Below the pieces are notes generated by a model that saw only the letters and a program-made list of their open reading frames with translations, made no database searches and was not told where the DNA came from. Below are positions 1 through 8,186 of a stretch of 12,881 nt of DNA, in pieces; position 1 is the first letter of the stretch; the number at the start of each line of letters is the position of its first letter. A program made the position numbers and the translations under genes. This DNA comes from an uncultured Lachnospiraceae bacterium. GTDB lineage: Bacteria; Bacillota; Clostridia; Lachnospirales; Lachnospiraceae. Where the stretch lies: NCBI GenBank assembly GCA_946183625.1, contig CAMHCL010000038.1, forward strand, positions 1-12,881. Reading direction: 5' to 3'.

Positions 1-1
1 T

Positions 2-2443
2 CAGCCGGGAAGAAGCGCTGAAATCAATTTCCCGGATCAAACTATTTCTTACAAGATAGTTGAATGTGCAGTAAATGACGATGTTTATGATGATATCTAT
101 ATAAATGGTGAAGAAAAGGGAGATGAGCAAGGAACTGATTGGACGCCATTGCCTAATGGTGACAGATGTTATGGATCTGGTTGGGAAACTGTTGAAAAAA
201 GGTCGAATATCGTATTTGATAATCATGTAAGAGATGACGGTATTCGTACTCTTGAAATAGAGAAACAGTTGTTTGATTCTACAGGTAACCAGTTGTCTTC
301 GGTATATGATGCTGATCATCCGGAAAAGTATGATCCTACAGAGTTTACATATAGGTTATACTTCTATTCAAAATCTGTGGGAGATTATGTTCGTGCAAAT
401 AGATATAGGTATCATGTAGTTGATCCAAATGGTTATCTGTGTAAAAAAGATCCAAATACTCATAAGTTTGTACCTACAAAATATATGTGGGATAATAATA
501 TAATAGATGCTCTTAATGATCGTACAAAAGAATTAGTGACGTTCTATACATCGATATATGGTACAATTTCTGAAATACCTGCTGGTTATAAGGTGCTTGT
601 TCCTGGACTTCCTGTAGACTCGAAGTTTATGGTTCAGGAAATGGATGATGAAATTCCATTAGGCTATAAATTACAGGAGTATAAACGAGAAGGCGAAACA
701 TATATTTTAGATGGAGCCGAAAATAAGGGTATTGTCAGAGCGAAAGAGACTCCTAAGTTGTTTGTTAAGAATGAACGAGGATGGGGACTTACGGTAAATA
801 AGGAATGGACTGATGAATCCTTCTCGGATGGATATGGGGATGTTTATGTCGCATTATATAGAAATGGCAATCTTGTTGAAGATTCTGTAAGACGTATGCA
901 ATATCCGGAGAAATCGGTTTATTACTACTTTGAAGAGGATTTCGCTGATTTGGAAGTGAGAGAAGTCACTATTGAGAATCCTGATCCGACTGTTTCTGAG
1001 GATGGTGTTGTAACAGATGCCGGAACAGTTACACCGATTGCTGAGGGTGGTACTGTAACTGTTGATAACACTTATGGTGGTGTAACAACACCGATGAATT
1101 ATACAGTTGATTACACAGTTGGTACTCCTACCGGTGAGGCAAATAATACTCGTACAGATACAGTAACGAATATCCGGCCTGGCGGACTTGGATTAAGATT
1201 GTTTAAGTGGGATGGAACTGATCCGCATGAAGAGAATCCTCTTGCGGGTGGTGAATTTACACTTACTTGTGATGGCGTTGAGATTGATAGCTATACAACA
1301 GATGAAACAGGTAAAATAGTAATATTGTATGATCAGTTTGATCCTGCGAAAGAATATGTTCTTACAGAGACCAAATCACCAAATGGATATATTGGACTGG
1401 CTTCTCCTATAAGATTTCGAGTTAATAAGGATGCACAAGATCCTGATGATATTATCACATTAACTAATCCGAATGGAGCGGGCTGGGCAAAGAAGTCAGA
1501 TGGAGAAAATGGTATTATCGGCTATGTAGATGTTTATAACAAGCCATATACTATTGAAGTGCTTAAAACAGATGACAAAACTCCGGCTACAAAACTCAGT
1601 GGTGCTATATTCGATCTTTACAAAGAAGTATATAACAGTATAAATGGTTACACAAAATCGGCCAGTCCTATGGCGGGGTACAATGGTTTAATTACTGATA
1701 GTGAAGGAACAATCACTATAGTTTCGGATGCTGAGGACAAAACATTAAAACCGGGAAGATATTATCTTACAGAGAGACATGCTCCGCTGAATTATATTGG
1801 GTTTACTGGAGATATAGAGTTTACAGTATCTGACCTTGGAGTAGTTGAATTTGTTAGTTTGCCAGATGAATTTGAAGGTTCGGTTAGTCAGGAAGACATA
1901 ACTGAAGAGGAATTATTCCGAAATCTTATAACGGTTAAAAACAAAAAGAACGATGCTGTTGTGGATTTAACTATTAATAAAATAGTTGTCGGAAATATGG
2001 GTAACAGATCCAAAGACTTTGATTTTACATTCAAAATAGTCAGTGGAGCTAAGACACAGCAATTTGATTGGTCTAAGAATGGAGTTGTTCAAGATAAGAA
2101 GCTTACGAATGATTCTACATTTAAAATGAAACATGGTGATGTAATAATAGTGGCATTACCAAAGAATATTGATGTTAGTGTTACAGAGAATCTTCCGGAG
2201 GGAGAAGGCTATTCATCGCATTTTAGCCTTAACGATGGAGCACAGGAAGGTGATTCTTCGTTACAGATCAAAATGGATGCTGATAAAACGCTGGATGTAA
2301 CCAATTCGCGTGAAGCAGAAATTCCAACCGGTGTATGGATGCCGATAGCAGTTCTGCTTGGTGCAGGTGCTGCATTCCTGATCTGCCTTGTAAAGCTAAA
2401 GAGAAGAGGCAAGAGATTAAAGAGATACATTAAAGAAGATTAA
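2..2443 (+). CDS. Sortase-anchored multi-domain surface protein (CnaB/SpaA-type), 5'-truncated by the window edge
   Basis: The frame is open from base 2, so the real start lies upstream; the TTG at 149 is internal. About 813 residues are visible. They form a chain of five domains, each with the Lys...Glu...Asn pattern of CnaB/SpaA folds that make an internal isopeptide bond. Codon positions (K/E/N) are 263/638/770, 800/962/1067, 1205/1367/1538, 1565/1772/1940 and 1979/2186/2303. E-box motifs such as LTETKSPNGY and VTENLPEGEGY are clear. The last domain resembles the Lys-rich C-terminal domain (DUF7601 type) of Clostridial surface proteins. The C-terminus has IPTG (2321-2332), a hydrophobic span and a basic tail (KLKRRGKRLKR), which is a cell-wall sorting signal of the shortened [IVL]PTG kind. 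The likely role is a wall-attached adhesin or pilin-like stalk; the ligand-binding head, if any, lies outside the window. No sortase gene is in the window. Confidence 0.88.
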   Translation, partial: QPGRSAEINFPDQTISYKIVECAVNDDVYDDIYINGEEKGDEQGTDWTPLPNGDRCYGSGWETVEKRSNIVFDNHVRDDGIRTLEIEKQLFDSTGNQLSSVYDADHPEKYDPTEFTYRLYFYSKSVGDYVRANRYRYHVVDPNGYLCKKDPNTHKFVPTKYMWDNNIIDALNDRTKELVTFYTSIYGTISEIPAGYKVLVPGLPVDSKFMVQEMDDEIPLGYKLQEYKREGETYILDGAENKGIVRAKETPKLFVKNERGWGLTVNKEWTDESFSDGYGDVYVALYRNGNLVEDSVRRMQYPEKSVYYYFEEDFADLEVREVTIENPDPTVSEDGVVTDAGTVTPIAEGGTVTVDNTYGGVTTPMNYTVDYTVGTPTGEANNTRTDTVTNIRPGGLGLRLFKWDGTDPHEENPLAGGEFTLTCDGVEIDSYTTDETGKIVILYDQFDPAKEYVLTETKSPNGYIGLASPIRFRVNKDAQDPDDIITLTNPNGAGWAKKSDGENGIIGYVDVYNKPYTIEVLKTDDKTPATKLSGAIFDLYKEVYNSINGYTKSASPMAGYNGLITDSEGTITIVSDAEDKTLKPGRYYLTERHAPLNYIGFTGDIEFTVSDLGVVEFVSLPDEFEGSVSQEDITEEELFRNLITVKNKKNDAVVDLTINKIVVGNMGNRSKDFDFTFKIVSGAKTQQFDWSKNGVVQDKKLTNDSTFKMKHGDVIIVALPKNIDVSVTENLPEGEGYSSHFSLNDGAQEGDSSLQIKMDADKTLDVTNSREAEIPTGVWMPIAVLLGAGAAFLICLVKLKRRGKRLKRYIKED

Positions 2444-2450
2444 TAAAAGA

Positions 2451-2488
2451 AATAGCAGTTGAGATTTTAATCTCAGCTGCTATTTTTT
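2451..2488 (+). terminator. Strong intrinsic terminator between convergent genes, probably bidirectional
   Basis: A 16-bp stem (2451-2466 with 2469-2484, one G-T wobble) is followed by a run of T on the plus strand. On the minus strand the hairpin is followed by a T-rich stretch (TTCTTTTATT). It starts 7 bases after the surface-protein stop and lies 22 bases beyond the anti-sigma stop, so it can end transcripts from both sides. The 2-base central spacer means the tip of the stem must open to form a real loop. Confidence 0.9.
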
Positions 2489-2510
2489 AGGTGTGCCTAT
2501 TGGTTTATGT

Positions 2511-3230
2511 TTATTTAATACCCAGATCTTTCTCAGCGTTTATGAGCCAGTCAGGTTTTTGGGCTTCTTTAGGTACGTATGTCGATTCGGCATTGTCATC
2601 ATCCTTCACTACTGTGACATATGTATCTGTCTGGACATCGCCATCTTCGCTAGTTGACTGGGAAACTAATACAGTACCGTCATCGACGCTTTCTACGTTG
2701 CCTAGAAGATTGTTGAAGTCGAAGACACATTTGCCATTTTCATCAAATGCATATTCCGCGTAACCAGGATTCTCAGGTGTTCCGCCAATTATGACTGTAT
2801 GCTTATGTCCGTCTTCACCATCATAGTCGTATCTGAAGTAATCCTTGTCACTGCACTGATCTGTTATGTCCTGCTTGATGTCCTTGAATGTGAAGAACAG
2901 CTTATCGCCTTCAACATCGTAGAATGCATCCAGTGCGTCGTCATTAATAGTAACGGTTCCAACGGTAGTGTCGTCATCCATATTCTCAACGGTCATCTCA
3001 ATACCGCTTTCAGATTTGAAAATTGAGGTGATCCATGGTTCTCCATTCATGGCGTAAGCCGTTGCATTTGACCCAGCGAACAGGACTGCGGCTCCTATAA
3101 GTGAATAGGTGGTTACAAGTGCACGCTTTCTTATCTTGGCATGCTTTCTCTTTTCAAGCCCTTCGAGGGTTATCTCTGAACGGCTTTCAATATTGCTAAG
3201 TGCTCTCTTATAGTTATTTTCATCAATCAT
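2511..3230 (-). CDS. Probable anti-sigma factor: single-span membrane protein coupled to the ECF sigma gene
   Basis: This 239-residue protein has a basic cytoplasmic N-terminus (about 1-37, with RKHAKIRKRA just before the membrane), one membrane span (about 38-60), and an acidic external domain of about 180 residues (TVENMDDDTTVGT, VVKDDDNAEST). Its ATG overlaps the end of the sigma gene by 8 bases, and its ribosome site (AGGAGG) lies inside the last sigma codons, so the two are translationally coupled. Type II topology directly downstream of an ECF sigma gene is the usual arrangement of membrane anti-sigma factors. I see no HxxxCxxC zinc motif and cannot name the external domain. The role, binding the sigma factor at the inner membrane face and releasing it on an envelope signal, is inferred from context and topology. 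Confidence 0.72.
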   Translation of the reverse strand: MIDENNYKRALSNIESRSEITLEGLEKRKHAKIRKRALVTTYSLIGAAVLFAGSNATAYAMNGEPWITSIFKSESGIEMTVENMDDDTTVGTVTINDDALDAFYDVEGDKLFFTFKDIKQDITDQCSDKDYFRYDYDGEDGHKHTVIIGGTPENPGYAEYAFDENGKCVFDFNNLLGNVESVDDGTVLVSQSTSEDGDVQTDTYVTVVKDDDNAESTYVPKEAQKPDWLINAEKDLGIK

Positions 3231-3705
3231 AAACTAAATCCTCCTGCATATTGTCTCGTAAGAGGCTTCGACCTCTTGAAAGTCTTACCTTTACGTTGCT
3301 TTCTGTGATCTTCAGAATCTGCGCTATCTCGGATATTGAATAATCTTCGTAATAGAACAGATGGATCACGATACGATATTTCAGGGGCAGCTTAAGAACC
3401 TCTGAGAGGACATTTGCATCCTCTACTCCGGATGTGTCTGATACTAATTCAGTATACTCGTCTATAGAGATTGCTCTTTGCTTCCAGAAGGACCGATTGA
3501 CATCCTTTGCTTTGTTGATCGCAACTCTCAACAGCCATGCTTTGATATGTTCGGTTGATGAAAACTGTTTGCTGGACATGTGATATTTTAAAAATGTATC
3601 CTGTACCACATCATCTGCGTCCGATGTATTCTTGCATATACTGAAAGCTGCTGCGAACAAATGTTCTTGATATAAATCTATTAACTTTTCAACAGGTTCT
3701 CTCAT
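3223..3705 (-). CDS. ECF-subfamily RNA polymerase sigma factor
   Basis: At 160 residues this has the normal length for an ECF sigma factor. Region 2 (about 9-74) includes the characteristic DADDVVQDTFLKYH (29-42) and a basic tail WLLRVAINKAKD. Region 4 (about 100-150) has LPLKYRIVIHLFYYEDYSIS followed by a helix-turn-helix (SEIAQILKITESNVKVRLSRGR), which reads the -35 element. Regions 1 and 3 are absent, as expected. The ATG is preceded by AGGAG about 13 bases upstream, a rather long gap, but no better in-frame start exists. It is co-transcribed with the downstream membrane protein, its likely anti-sigma factor. An ECF-type promoter lies upstream on the same strand, suggesting positive autoregulation. 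The specific stress signal cannot be read from the sequence. Confidence 0.93.
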   Translation of the reverse strand: MREPVEKLIDLYQEHLFAAAFSICKNTSDADDVVQDTFLKYHMSSKQFSSTEHIKAWLLRVAINKAKDVNRSFWKQRAISIDEYTELVSDTSGVEDANVLSEVLKLPLKYRIVIHLFYYEDYSISEIAQILKITESNVKVRLSRGRSLLRDNMQEDLVYD

Positions 3706-3758
3706 TGCTATATGTATTCTCCTGAATGTTTGATTTGTCTTGAAAGGCCTTTCATATA

Positions 3759-3788
3759 GTATACGATTTAGATATGCAAAAGGTTACA
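3759..3788 (-). promoter_or_regulatory. Predicted ECF-type autoregulatory promoter for the sigma/anti-sigma operon
   Basis: Read on the minus strand, TGTAAC (3788-3783) is followed after exactly 17 bases by CGTATAC (3765-3759). This matches the AAC/CGT signature of Firmicute ECF promoters (for example the TGAAAC/CGTA type). The predicted start lies near 3752-3755, about 50 bases before the sigma ATG. A perfect 12-bp palindrome (GAAAGGCCTTTC, 3742-3753) sits at the predicted start and could be an operator. Confidence 0.6.
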
Positions 3789-3828
3789 AAAAAATCGTAA
3801 CATGTTGGATTTGTGATTGCAACCGGAT

Positions 3829-3857
3829 GTATACGATTGGTGCATTTAAGTGTTATA
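3829..3857 (-). promoter_or_regulatory. Possible second, weaker ECF-type promoter with the same orientation
   Basis: On the minus strand TATAAC (3857-3852), a 16-base spacer and CGTATAC (3835-3829) repeat the layout of the nearer site. The ten bases GTATACGATT (plus strand) are identical at 3759-3768 and 3829-3838, 70 bp apart. The -35 element is poorer (TATAAC), so it may be a weak promoter or only a binding-site repeat. Confidence 0.35.
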
Positions 3858-3859
3858 CT
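3851..3859 (+). promoter_or_regulatory. Possible extended -10 promoter of the ABC transporter operon
   Basis: TGTTATACT is an extended -10 element (TGnTATACT) lying 51 bases before the ATPase start. The -35 region (ATACGA at 3831-3836 with a 17-base spacer) is poor, as is common for extended -10 promoters. It overlaps the -35 of the possible second ECF promoter on the other strand, so the two could interfere. Confidence 0.4.
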
Positions 3860-3910
3860 ATAAGAACCAAGGGGACTATACTTTGGCAAAAACTGAAAGA
3901 GGTTTGGACT

Positions 3911-4579
3911 ATGGATATAGTAAAGATGGAGAAGGTCACGAAGATCTACGGGGAGAAGGAGAATCAGGTTATCGCACTCCACAATGTAGATCTTACTATA
4001 GAGAAGGGAAGCGTTGTATCTGTTGTCGGTGCATCGGGCAGCGGCAAGTCAACATTGCTCAATATCATGGGCGGCGTAGATACTGCTTCTGATGGAAATG
4101 TATATGTAGATGGTAAGGAAATCACTAAATATAATGATGATGAGCTGTCAATCTTTCGCCGCAGAAAGATTGGTTTTATTTTCCAGGCTTATCATCTTAT
4201 TCCTGTTCTTAATGTTGAGGAAAATATATCTATGCCGGTGCTCCTTGATCACAAGAAACCGGATAAAGAGTATATAGAACATTTGATGGATATACTTGGA
4301 CTGAAGGATAGAAGGAAACATCTGCCGAATCAGCTGTCGGGTGGTCAGCAGCAGAGAACTGCCATCGCCAGGGCGCTGGCTAACAAGCCGAGCCTTCTTC
4401 TGGCGGATGAGCCTACAGGCGCTCTTGATTCGAAAAACGGTGAAGAGGTCATGGAGCTGCTGATGAATTCTGTGAATGAGCTGGGACAGACTCTCGTGAT
4501 CATTACGCATAATGATGATATTGCAAGGAGAGCTGACAGGATCGTTCATATCAAGGATGGACAGATTGTCGAATCGTGA
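3911..4579 (+). CDS. ABC transporter ATP-binding protein (MacB/LolD-type family)
   Basis: This 222-residue ATPase powers the permeases encoded downstream. Visible motifs are Walker A GASGSGKST (40-48), Q-loop Q92 in IGFIFQAYHL, signature LSGGQQQR (142-149), Walker B LLLADEP (162-168, catalytic E167), D-loop ALDS (171-174) and switch H200. The sequence GFIFQAYHLIPVLNVEEN is typical of the lipoprotein-release/macrolide-exporter (LolD, MacB, BceA) branch. An ATG at 3911 with AGAGG 8 bases upstream gives the family's usual length. The frame is open back to 3740, but the extra 57 residues are unlike ABC proteins. It is the first gene of a four-gene operon; the permease follows 30 bases later. The family usually works by mechanotransmission, moving lipophilic or peptide substrates at the outer face of the membrane; the substrate here is unknown. 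Confidence 0.95.
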   Translation: MDIVKMEKVTKIYGEKENQVIALHNVDLTIEKGSVVSVVGASGSGKSTLLNIMGGVDTASDGNVYVDGKEITKYNDDELSIFRRRKIGFIFQAYHLIPVLNVEENISMPVLLDHKKPDKEYIEHLMDILGLKDRRKHLPNQLSGGQQQRTAIARALANKPSLLLADEPTGALDSKNGEEVMELLMNSVNELGQTLVIITHNDDIARRADRIVHIKDGQIVES

Positions 4580-4609
4580 GCAGTGTTTTAAAAAACTTTA
4601 GGAACCGGG

Positions 4610-7222
4610 ATGGATAACATGGGAGATTATATCGAATTAGGAAATCGATATTTACATACAAACAAGAAACGCCTTGTATTTACGATCATTGGCTGCGCAA
4701 TAGTTGCAGCTATCCTTTTTGCGTTCCTGAATAGCTTCCTGAACTTCGTTGAGCATGAGAGGGAGGAGGTGCGGAAGGAAGCTGACTATGACATCCTTGT
4801 TCTGACTAATGATAAGGATACGATTCAGGCGATAGTGAATGAGGATTACGTCACTTCGGCTTATATTGGCAAGTCGTATTCCTGGTATGATGAGGATGAT
4901 CAGAATTTATACGCGAATGCCTTATTTATAAATGTATCGGACAAGTTCTTCATGAAATATTATATGAAGAAGATCATGAAGGATTACGGTGTTGAGGCAG
5001 AGCTGAATGAAGCTATAGCGTGGAGTTATCTGGCTACCTCCGATAGTGATCCAATTTCGTCAGTTACATATTATATAGTTGTGCTTTTTGCGGTTTTAGT
5101 ATCCTATATCTTCGCAATAATCGGAGTCGGGATACTCAGGAACAGCGTTCAGATATCCATTATGGAAAGAGTTAGGGACTATGGTCAGCTGAGATGCATA
5201 GGTGCGACTAAGAAGCAGGTCAGGGCAATTGTTTTCAGAGAAGCTTTTATTGAAGAGTCTCTGGGAATTGCCTTCGGAATAGTGCTGGGCTACGTAGTCA
5301 GTATCATTTTCTGCCTGAGAATGAAGTGGCCGATAGGGTTCCATTTTATACCAATTATATTCCTTGCCGTTACATTTTACGGGGACATGATCTTTGCAGT
5401 CGGTGACTGCATTAAAAAGGCGTTAAATGTGAGTCCGGCCGAAGCTGTTCGCGGAACCTATGTTATTAAGAATAATAAATTTAAGTCTGTGCGGAGCGGC
5501 ATATGGAAGCTGATCTTCGGAATAGAGGGCGATTATGCTTATAAGAATATCCGCAGGAATACCGGGCGTTTTATCAAGAACGTCGGAGCCATGGCTTTCG
5601 GACTTGGGACTGTTGTTGTGATGGGCGGCTTCTTGGGATCGTTTTTCAACCTGATAAATGATGCGGATGATCAGGTTGGTTATTACCAGCAATACATGGA
5701 GGCGGAGCTGATGGGCGTGTCCTCCAGAGAGGAAATGCGGTCCGAACTCTATTCGCCGGAGGCACTTAAGGTAATAACTGATGCCCGGGGGATAGATGAG
5801 CCGAAGTATAGCTATGACGCTTTGCTTTACACTTCCCAGGATAATTTCACTTACGAACATTTAAATAAAGAATTATTAAATGAGACATATTGGGGCAAAG
5901 GTTCGCTGTTTTCGGCTTTTGTTCCGCAAGATGCGACTCAGGGTGATGCGGAAGTGCCACAAGATGCGACTCAAGGTGATGCTGATATGGATGTGTCGGT
6001 TCAGGACGAAGCGGGAACTTCGGATGATACGGGGGACTCAGGTGATGAGATTCATCTTGTTGACTACGATGCAGAGATGAAGAGACAAGCAGATGCCCCT
6101 GCAAGAAAAAAGATAAATGATATGGTACTGCTATTTGATTCGAAGCTTCAGATCTGTGGATATGATGCAGAGGATTACAGCAGATGTGAGAAATGCCTCG
6201 TGGACGGCACGATGGACCTGTCACCTGATGGGGTTCTGCTTGTGAATTATGTGGATGCAGCACCGGCGGATCAGGATGATGATTCGCTCTTCAGCGGTAT
6301 GGAGACCTATCAGCTGACGGACCTAAAAGTTGGCGACGAGATACAGATTGTGGATCCTGTTGAATTATATGATCTGGTTCAGCGAGAAAGAAAGAATGCT
6401 GAAGCATATGATAAGAAGAAAAAATCTGAGGATGAGGATTATATTCCAATCCTTGGTTCGGCTTCGACGGAAGCCTGGATCGTAAAGGCGGCCAGGCAGA
6501 AGCTTATTGAAGAAGGAAAGTATAGGACATATGTCATTGAGGGAATTCTGGCTAAGGATCCGAATCAGAAAAGATATGAGCCGACGATAGTGGTTCCTCT
6601 CGACAGATTTCAGGATGCGACGGGCTTTACTGAAGATGATTATTCAGGTTTTAGATTCCATGTGACAAATGTATTTAGCCCGGATCTGTCTACTCCGGAG
6701 TTCTACAATGCTCTATATGAAAATGAGTTTGATGAAACGACGGGTGAAACATTGTCCACTGCATATGTATCAGGTTATGTAGATGTTCTGTCGATGATGG
6801 CGAATGGTTTTAAAGTAATGATCCTCATCACAGTGATCATCCTGGTCATAGTGATGACGAGTATCTTCAACACTATGAATGTAAATCTCAGCAGCCTCGA
6901 GCAGAGGCGGAACGAATTTGCCCAGCTGAGAGCCATTGGAATGACGCAGAAGAGTCTGCTGAAAACGGTAGTTTTAGAGGGCGGTATAGTCTGGATCGTA
7001 TCCTGCGTGCTCGGCGTTGTGCTGGGACTTGTCGTAGAGATTGCGCTATATAAAGTTCTCTTTTCCTTCATTTACTCCGGAGGAATACACGTGGCCTGGC
7101 TGGCCATTATCATAACCGTAGTGCTGGAATTTATAGTACTGTGTGGAACGAATATAAAATTCTTCAAGGATATGCAGCTTAATATCGCTGAAGAATTAAT
7201 GAGAAATGGGGACGGAGGTTGA
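4610..7222 (+). CDS. Fused double-FtsX ABC permease with large external domain
   Basis: This 870-residue membrane protein has about eight spans: 22-46, 153-176, 211-236, 244-264, 322-346, 733-757, 790-818 and 826-848. Two FtsX units are visible, each with the coupling-helix pattern: MERVRDYGQLRCIGATKKQ (185-203) and LEQRRNEFAQLRAIGMTQK (763-781). It is thus two MacB-like halves fused in one chain. Between spans 1 and 2 lies an external region of about 105 residues, and between spans 5 and 6 one of about 385 residues. The larger contains an imperfect tandem repeat (VPQDATQGDA twice, 438-459), an acidic stretch to about 485, and later a basic run (DKKKK, 601-605). AGGA lies 6 bases before the ATG; a second ATG at 4619 is less well spaced. 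It probably forms a complete transport unit with two copies of the upstream ATPase. The substrate is unknown. Confidence 0.9.
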   Translation: MDNMGDYIELGNRYLHTNKKRLVFTIIGCAIVAAILFAFLNSFLNFVEHEREEVRKEADYDILVLTNDKDTIQAIVNEDYVTSAYIGKSYSWYDEDDQNLYANALFINVSDKFFMKYYMKKIMKDYGVEAELNEAIAWSYLATSDSDPISSVTYYIVVLFAVLVSYIFAIIGVGILRNSVQISIMERVRDYGQLRCIGATKKQVRAIVFREAFIEESLGIAFGIVLGYVVSIIFCLRMKWPIGFHFIPIIFLAVTFYGDMIFAVGDCIKKALNVSPAEAVRGTYVIKNNKFKSVRSGIWKLIFGIEGDYAYKNIRRNTGRFIKNVGAMAFGLGTVVVMGGFLGSFFNLINDADDQVGYYQQYMEAELMGVSSREEMRSELYSPEALKVITDARGIDEPKYSYDALLYTSQDNFTYEHLNKELLNETYWGKGSLFSAFVPQDATQGDAEVPQDATQGDADMDVSVQDEAGTSDDTGDSGDEIHLVDYDAEMKRQADAPARKKINDMVLLFDSKLQICGYDAEDYSRCEKCLVDGTMDLSPDGVLLVNYVDAAPADQDDDSLFSGMETYQLTDLKVGDEIQIVDPVELYDLVQRERKNAEAYDKKKKSEDEDYIPILGSASTEAWIVKAARQKLIEEGKYRTYVIEGILAKDPNQKRYEPTIVVPLDRFQDATGFTEDDYSGFRFHVTNVFSPDLSTPEFYNALYENEFDETTGETLSTAYVSGYVDVLSMMANGFKVMILITVIILVIVMTSIFNTMNVNLSSLEQRRNEFAQLRAIGMTQKSLLKTVVLEGGIVWIVSCVLGVVLGLVVEIALYKVLFSFIYSGGIHVAWLAIIITVVLEFIVLCGTNIKFFKDMQLNIAEELMRNGDGG
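5921..5986 (+). repeat. In-frame tandem repeat of two 33-bp units inside the fused permease
   Basis: Units 5921-5953 and 5954-5986 encode VPQDATQGDAE and VPQDATQGDAD. They differ at only a few bases, several of them synonymous, so the duplication is recent or maintained. It lies in the external domain, at the start of an acidic low-complexity stretch, where length changes should be tolerated. Confidence 0.92.
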
Positions 7223-7246
7223 TTCCCCTGAATAAGGAGAGTACAT

Positions 7247-8185
7247 ATGAAAATATCAAAGAAAGTCATAATATCTATTCTGGTAGCAGCCGTGATGATT
7301 CTATCGGTCGCTGCAATTCCAAGGGGCGGTGTGGATGCTGCGACTCCGCGCGTCATGCTTACGGACTATGACCTGGGTGGAAAGGATATATACGCCGGCG
7401 ATACATTTAACCTGAAGTTCAAGTTGAAGAATACTTCCAAGAACAAGGTTATGAATATGAAATGTACTGTATACTCGGAAAATGGTGAATTCATTCCGGT
7501 GGACAGTGCGGGTACTCTTTATGTGGCTGAGCTGGAGGGTGAGGCTGAGACGGAGCTTTCGCTTGATATGCAGAGCATGAAGAATCTGAAGGAGAAGTCC
7601 TACAAGCTGATAGTTAAGACGGAGTACGAGGACTGGGCGAAGAGCTATAAGGTTGAGGATACCATCTACGTTCCAATCAGGCTGAAGACAGAGGTGAAGA
7701 TTTCTGAAACTTATATCGCTGAAGAGGAGATAAGACTCGGCGATAATATTGAGATAATCTCGACGGTGAACAATGTGGGTGCAGCTGATATCTACAAGGT
7801 TTCGGCGGAGGTGAGCGGTGACTGCATAGCAAATGCTGAGTGCTTTGTGGGCAATGTTCAGGCTGGAAAGAATGGAAATATCGATATCATAACTAAGGCT
7901 ACAGCGCTGGGCAGGAGTGACAGAAATAATAACGTGATGACAGTAACTTATGAGGACGTGAATGGCGAAGTATTCACGGAGGAAGTGCAGCTCGGAAATG
8001 ATGGAAAGATCGATGTTATCGAGCAGGATTATTCCGATGTTATAGTTGTTAAGGAAGATGATGCGAAACATTTGACCGATATAGAGAAACTGGGGATTGT
8101 GATCGCTGTTGTGGTTGTGGTACTCGTGGTGCTGCTCGTCCTCAGAAGAATGAAGAAGCGTAAACTGGAGAAGGATTTCGATTGA
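7247..8185 (+). CDS. Membrane-anchored external protein with two Ig-like (CARDB-like) domains, transporter accessory subunit
   Basis: This 312-residue protein has a signal peptide (about 1-32, hydrophobic core VIISILVAAVMILSVAA, likely cleaved near VDAA), two beta-rich Ig-like domains (about 35-145 and 149-257), a C-terminal membrane span (about 282-299) and a basic tail (RRMKKRKLEK). Phrases such as AGDTFNLKFKLKNTSKNKV and LGDNIEIISTVNNVGAADIYKV are typical of CARDB/NEW3-like, COG1361-type domains. AAGGAG stands 7 bases before the ATG, and the next permease starts 1 base after its stop, so it belongs to the operon. It occupies the place of a MacA/HlyD adaptor but shows neither the HlyD coiled coil nor a lipoyl domain. 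I infer an external substrate-binding or scaffold subunit of the transporter; direct evidence is only the context. Confidence 0.8.
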   Translation: MKISKKVIISILVAAVMILSVAAIPRGGVDAATPRVMLTDYDLGGKDIYAGDTFNLKFKLKNTSKNKVMNMKCTVYSENGEFIPVDSAGTLYVAELEGEAETELSLDMQSMKNLKEKSYKLIVKTEYEDWAKSYKVEDTIYVPIRLKTEVKISETYIAEEEIRLGDNIEIISTVNNVGAADIYKVSAEVSGDCIANAECFVGNVQAGKNGNIDIITKATALGRSDRNNNVMTVTYEDVNGEVFTEEVQLGNDGKIDVIEQDYSDVIVVKEDDAKHLTDIEKLGIVIAVVVVVLVVLLVLRRMKKRKLEKDFD

Positions 8186-8186
8186 T

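Noticed and set aside
3877..3882. Second TATACT before the ATPase gene as a promoter
   Set aside because: No -35 or extended TG at suitable distance; the resulting leader would also be very short.
3740..3910. Longer N-terminus for the ATPase (57 extra residues)
   Set aside because: The extension is unlike ABC proteins, covers the promoter region, and has no ribosome site; the ATG at 3911 has one and gives the normal family length.
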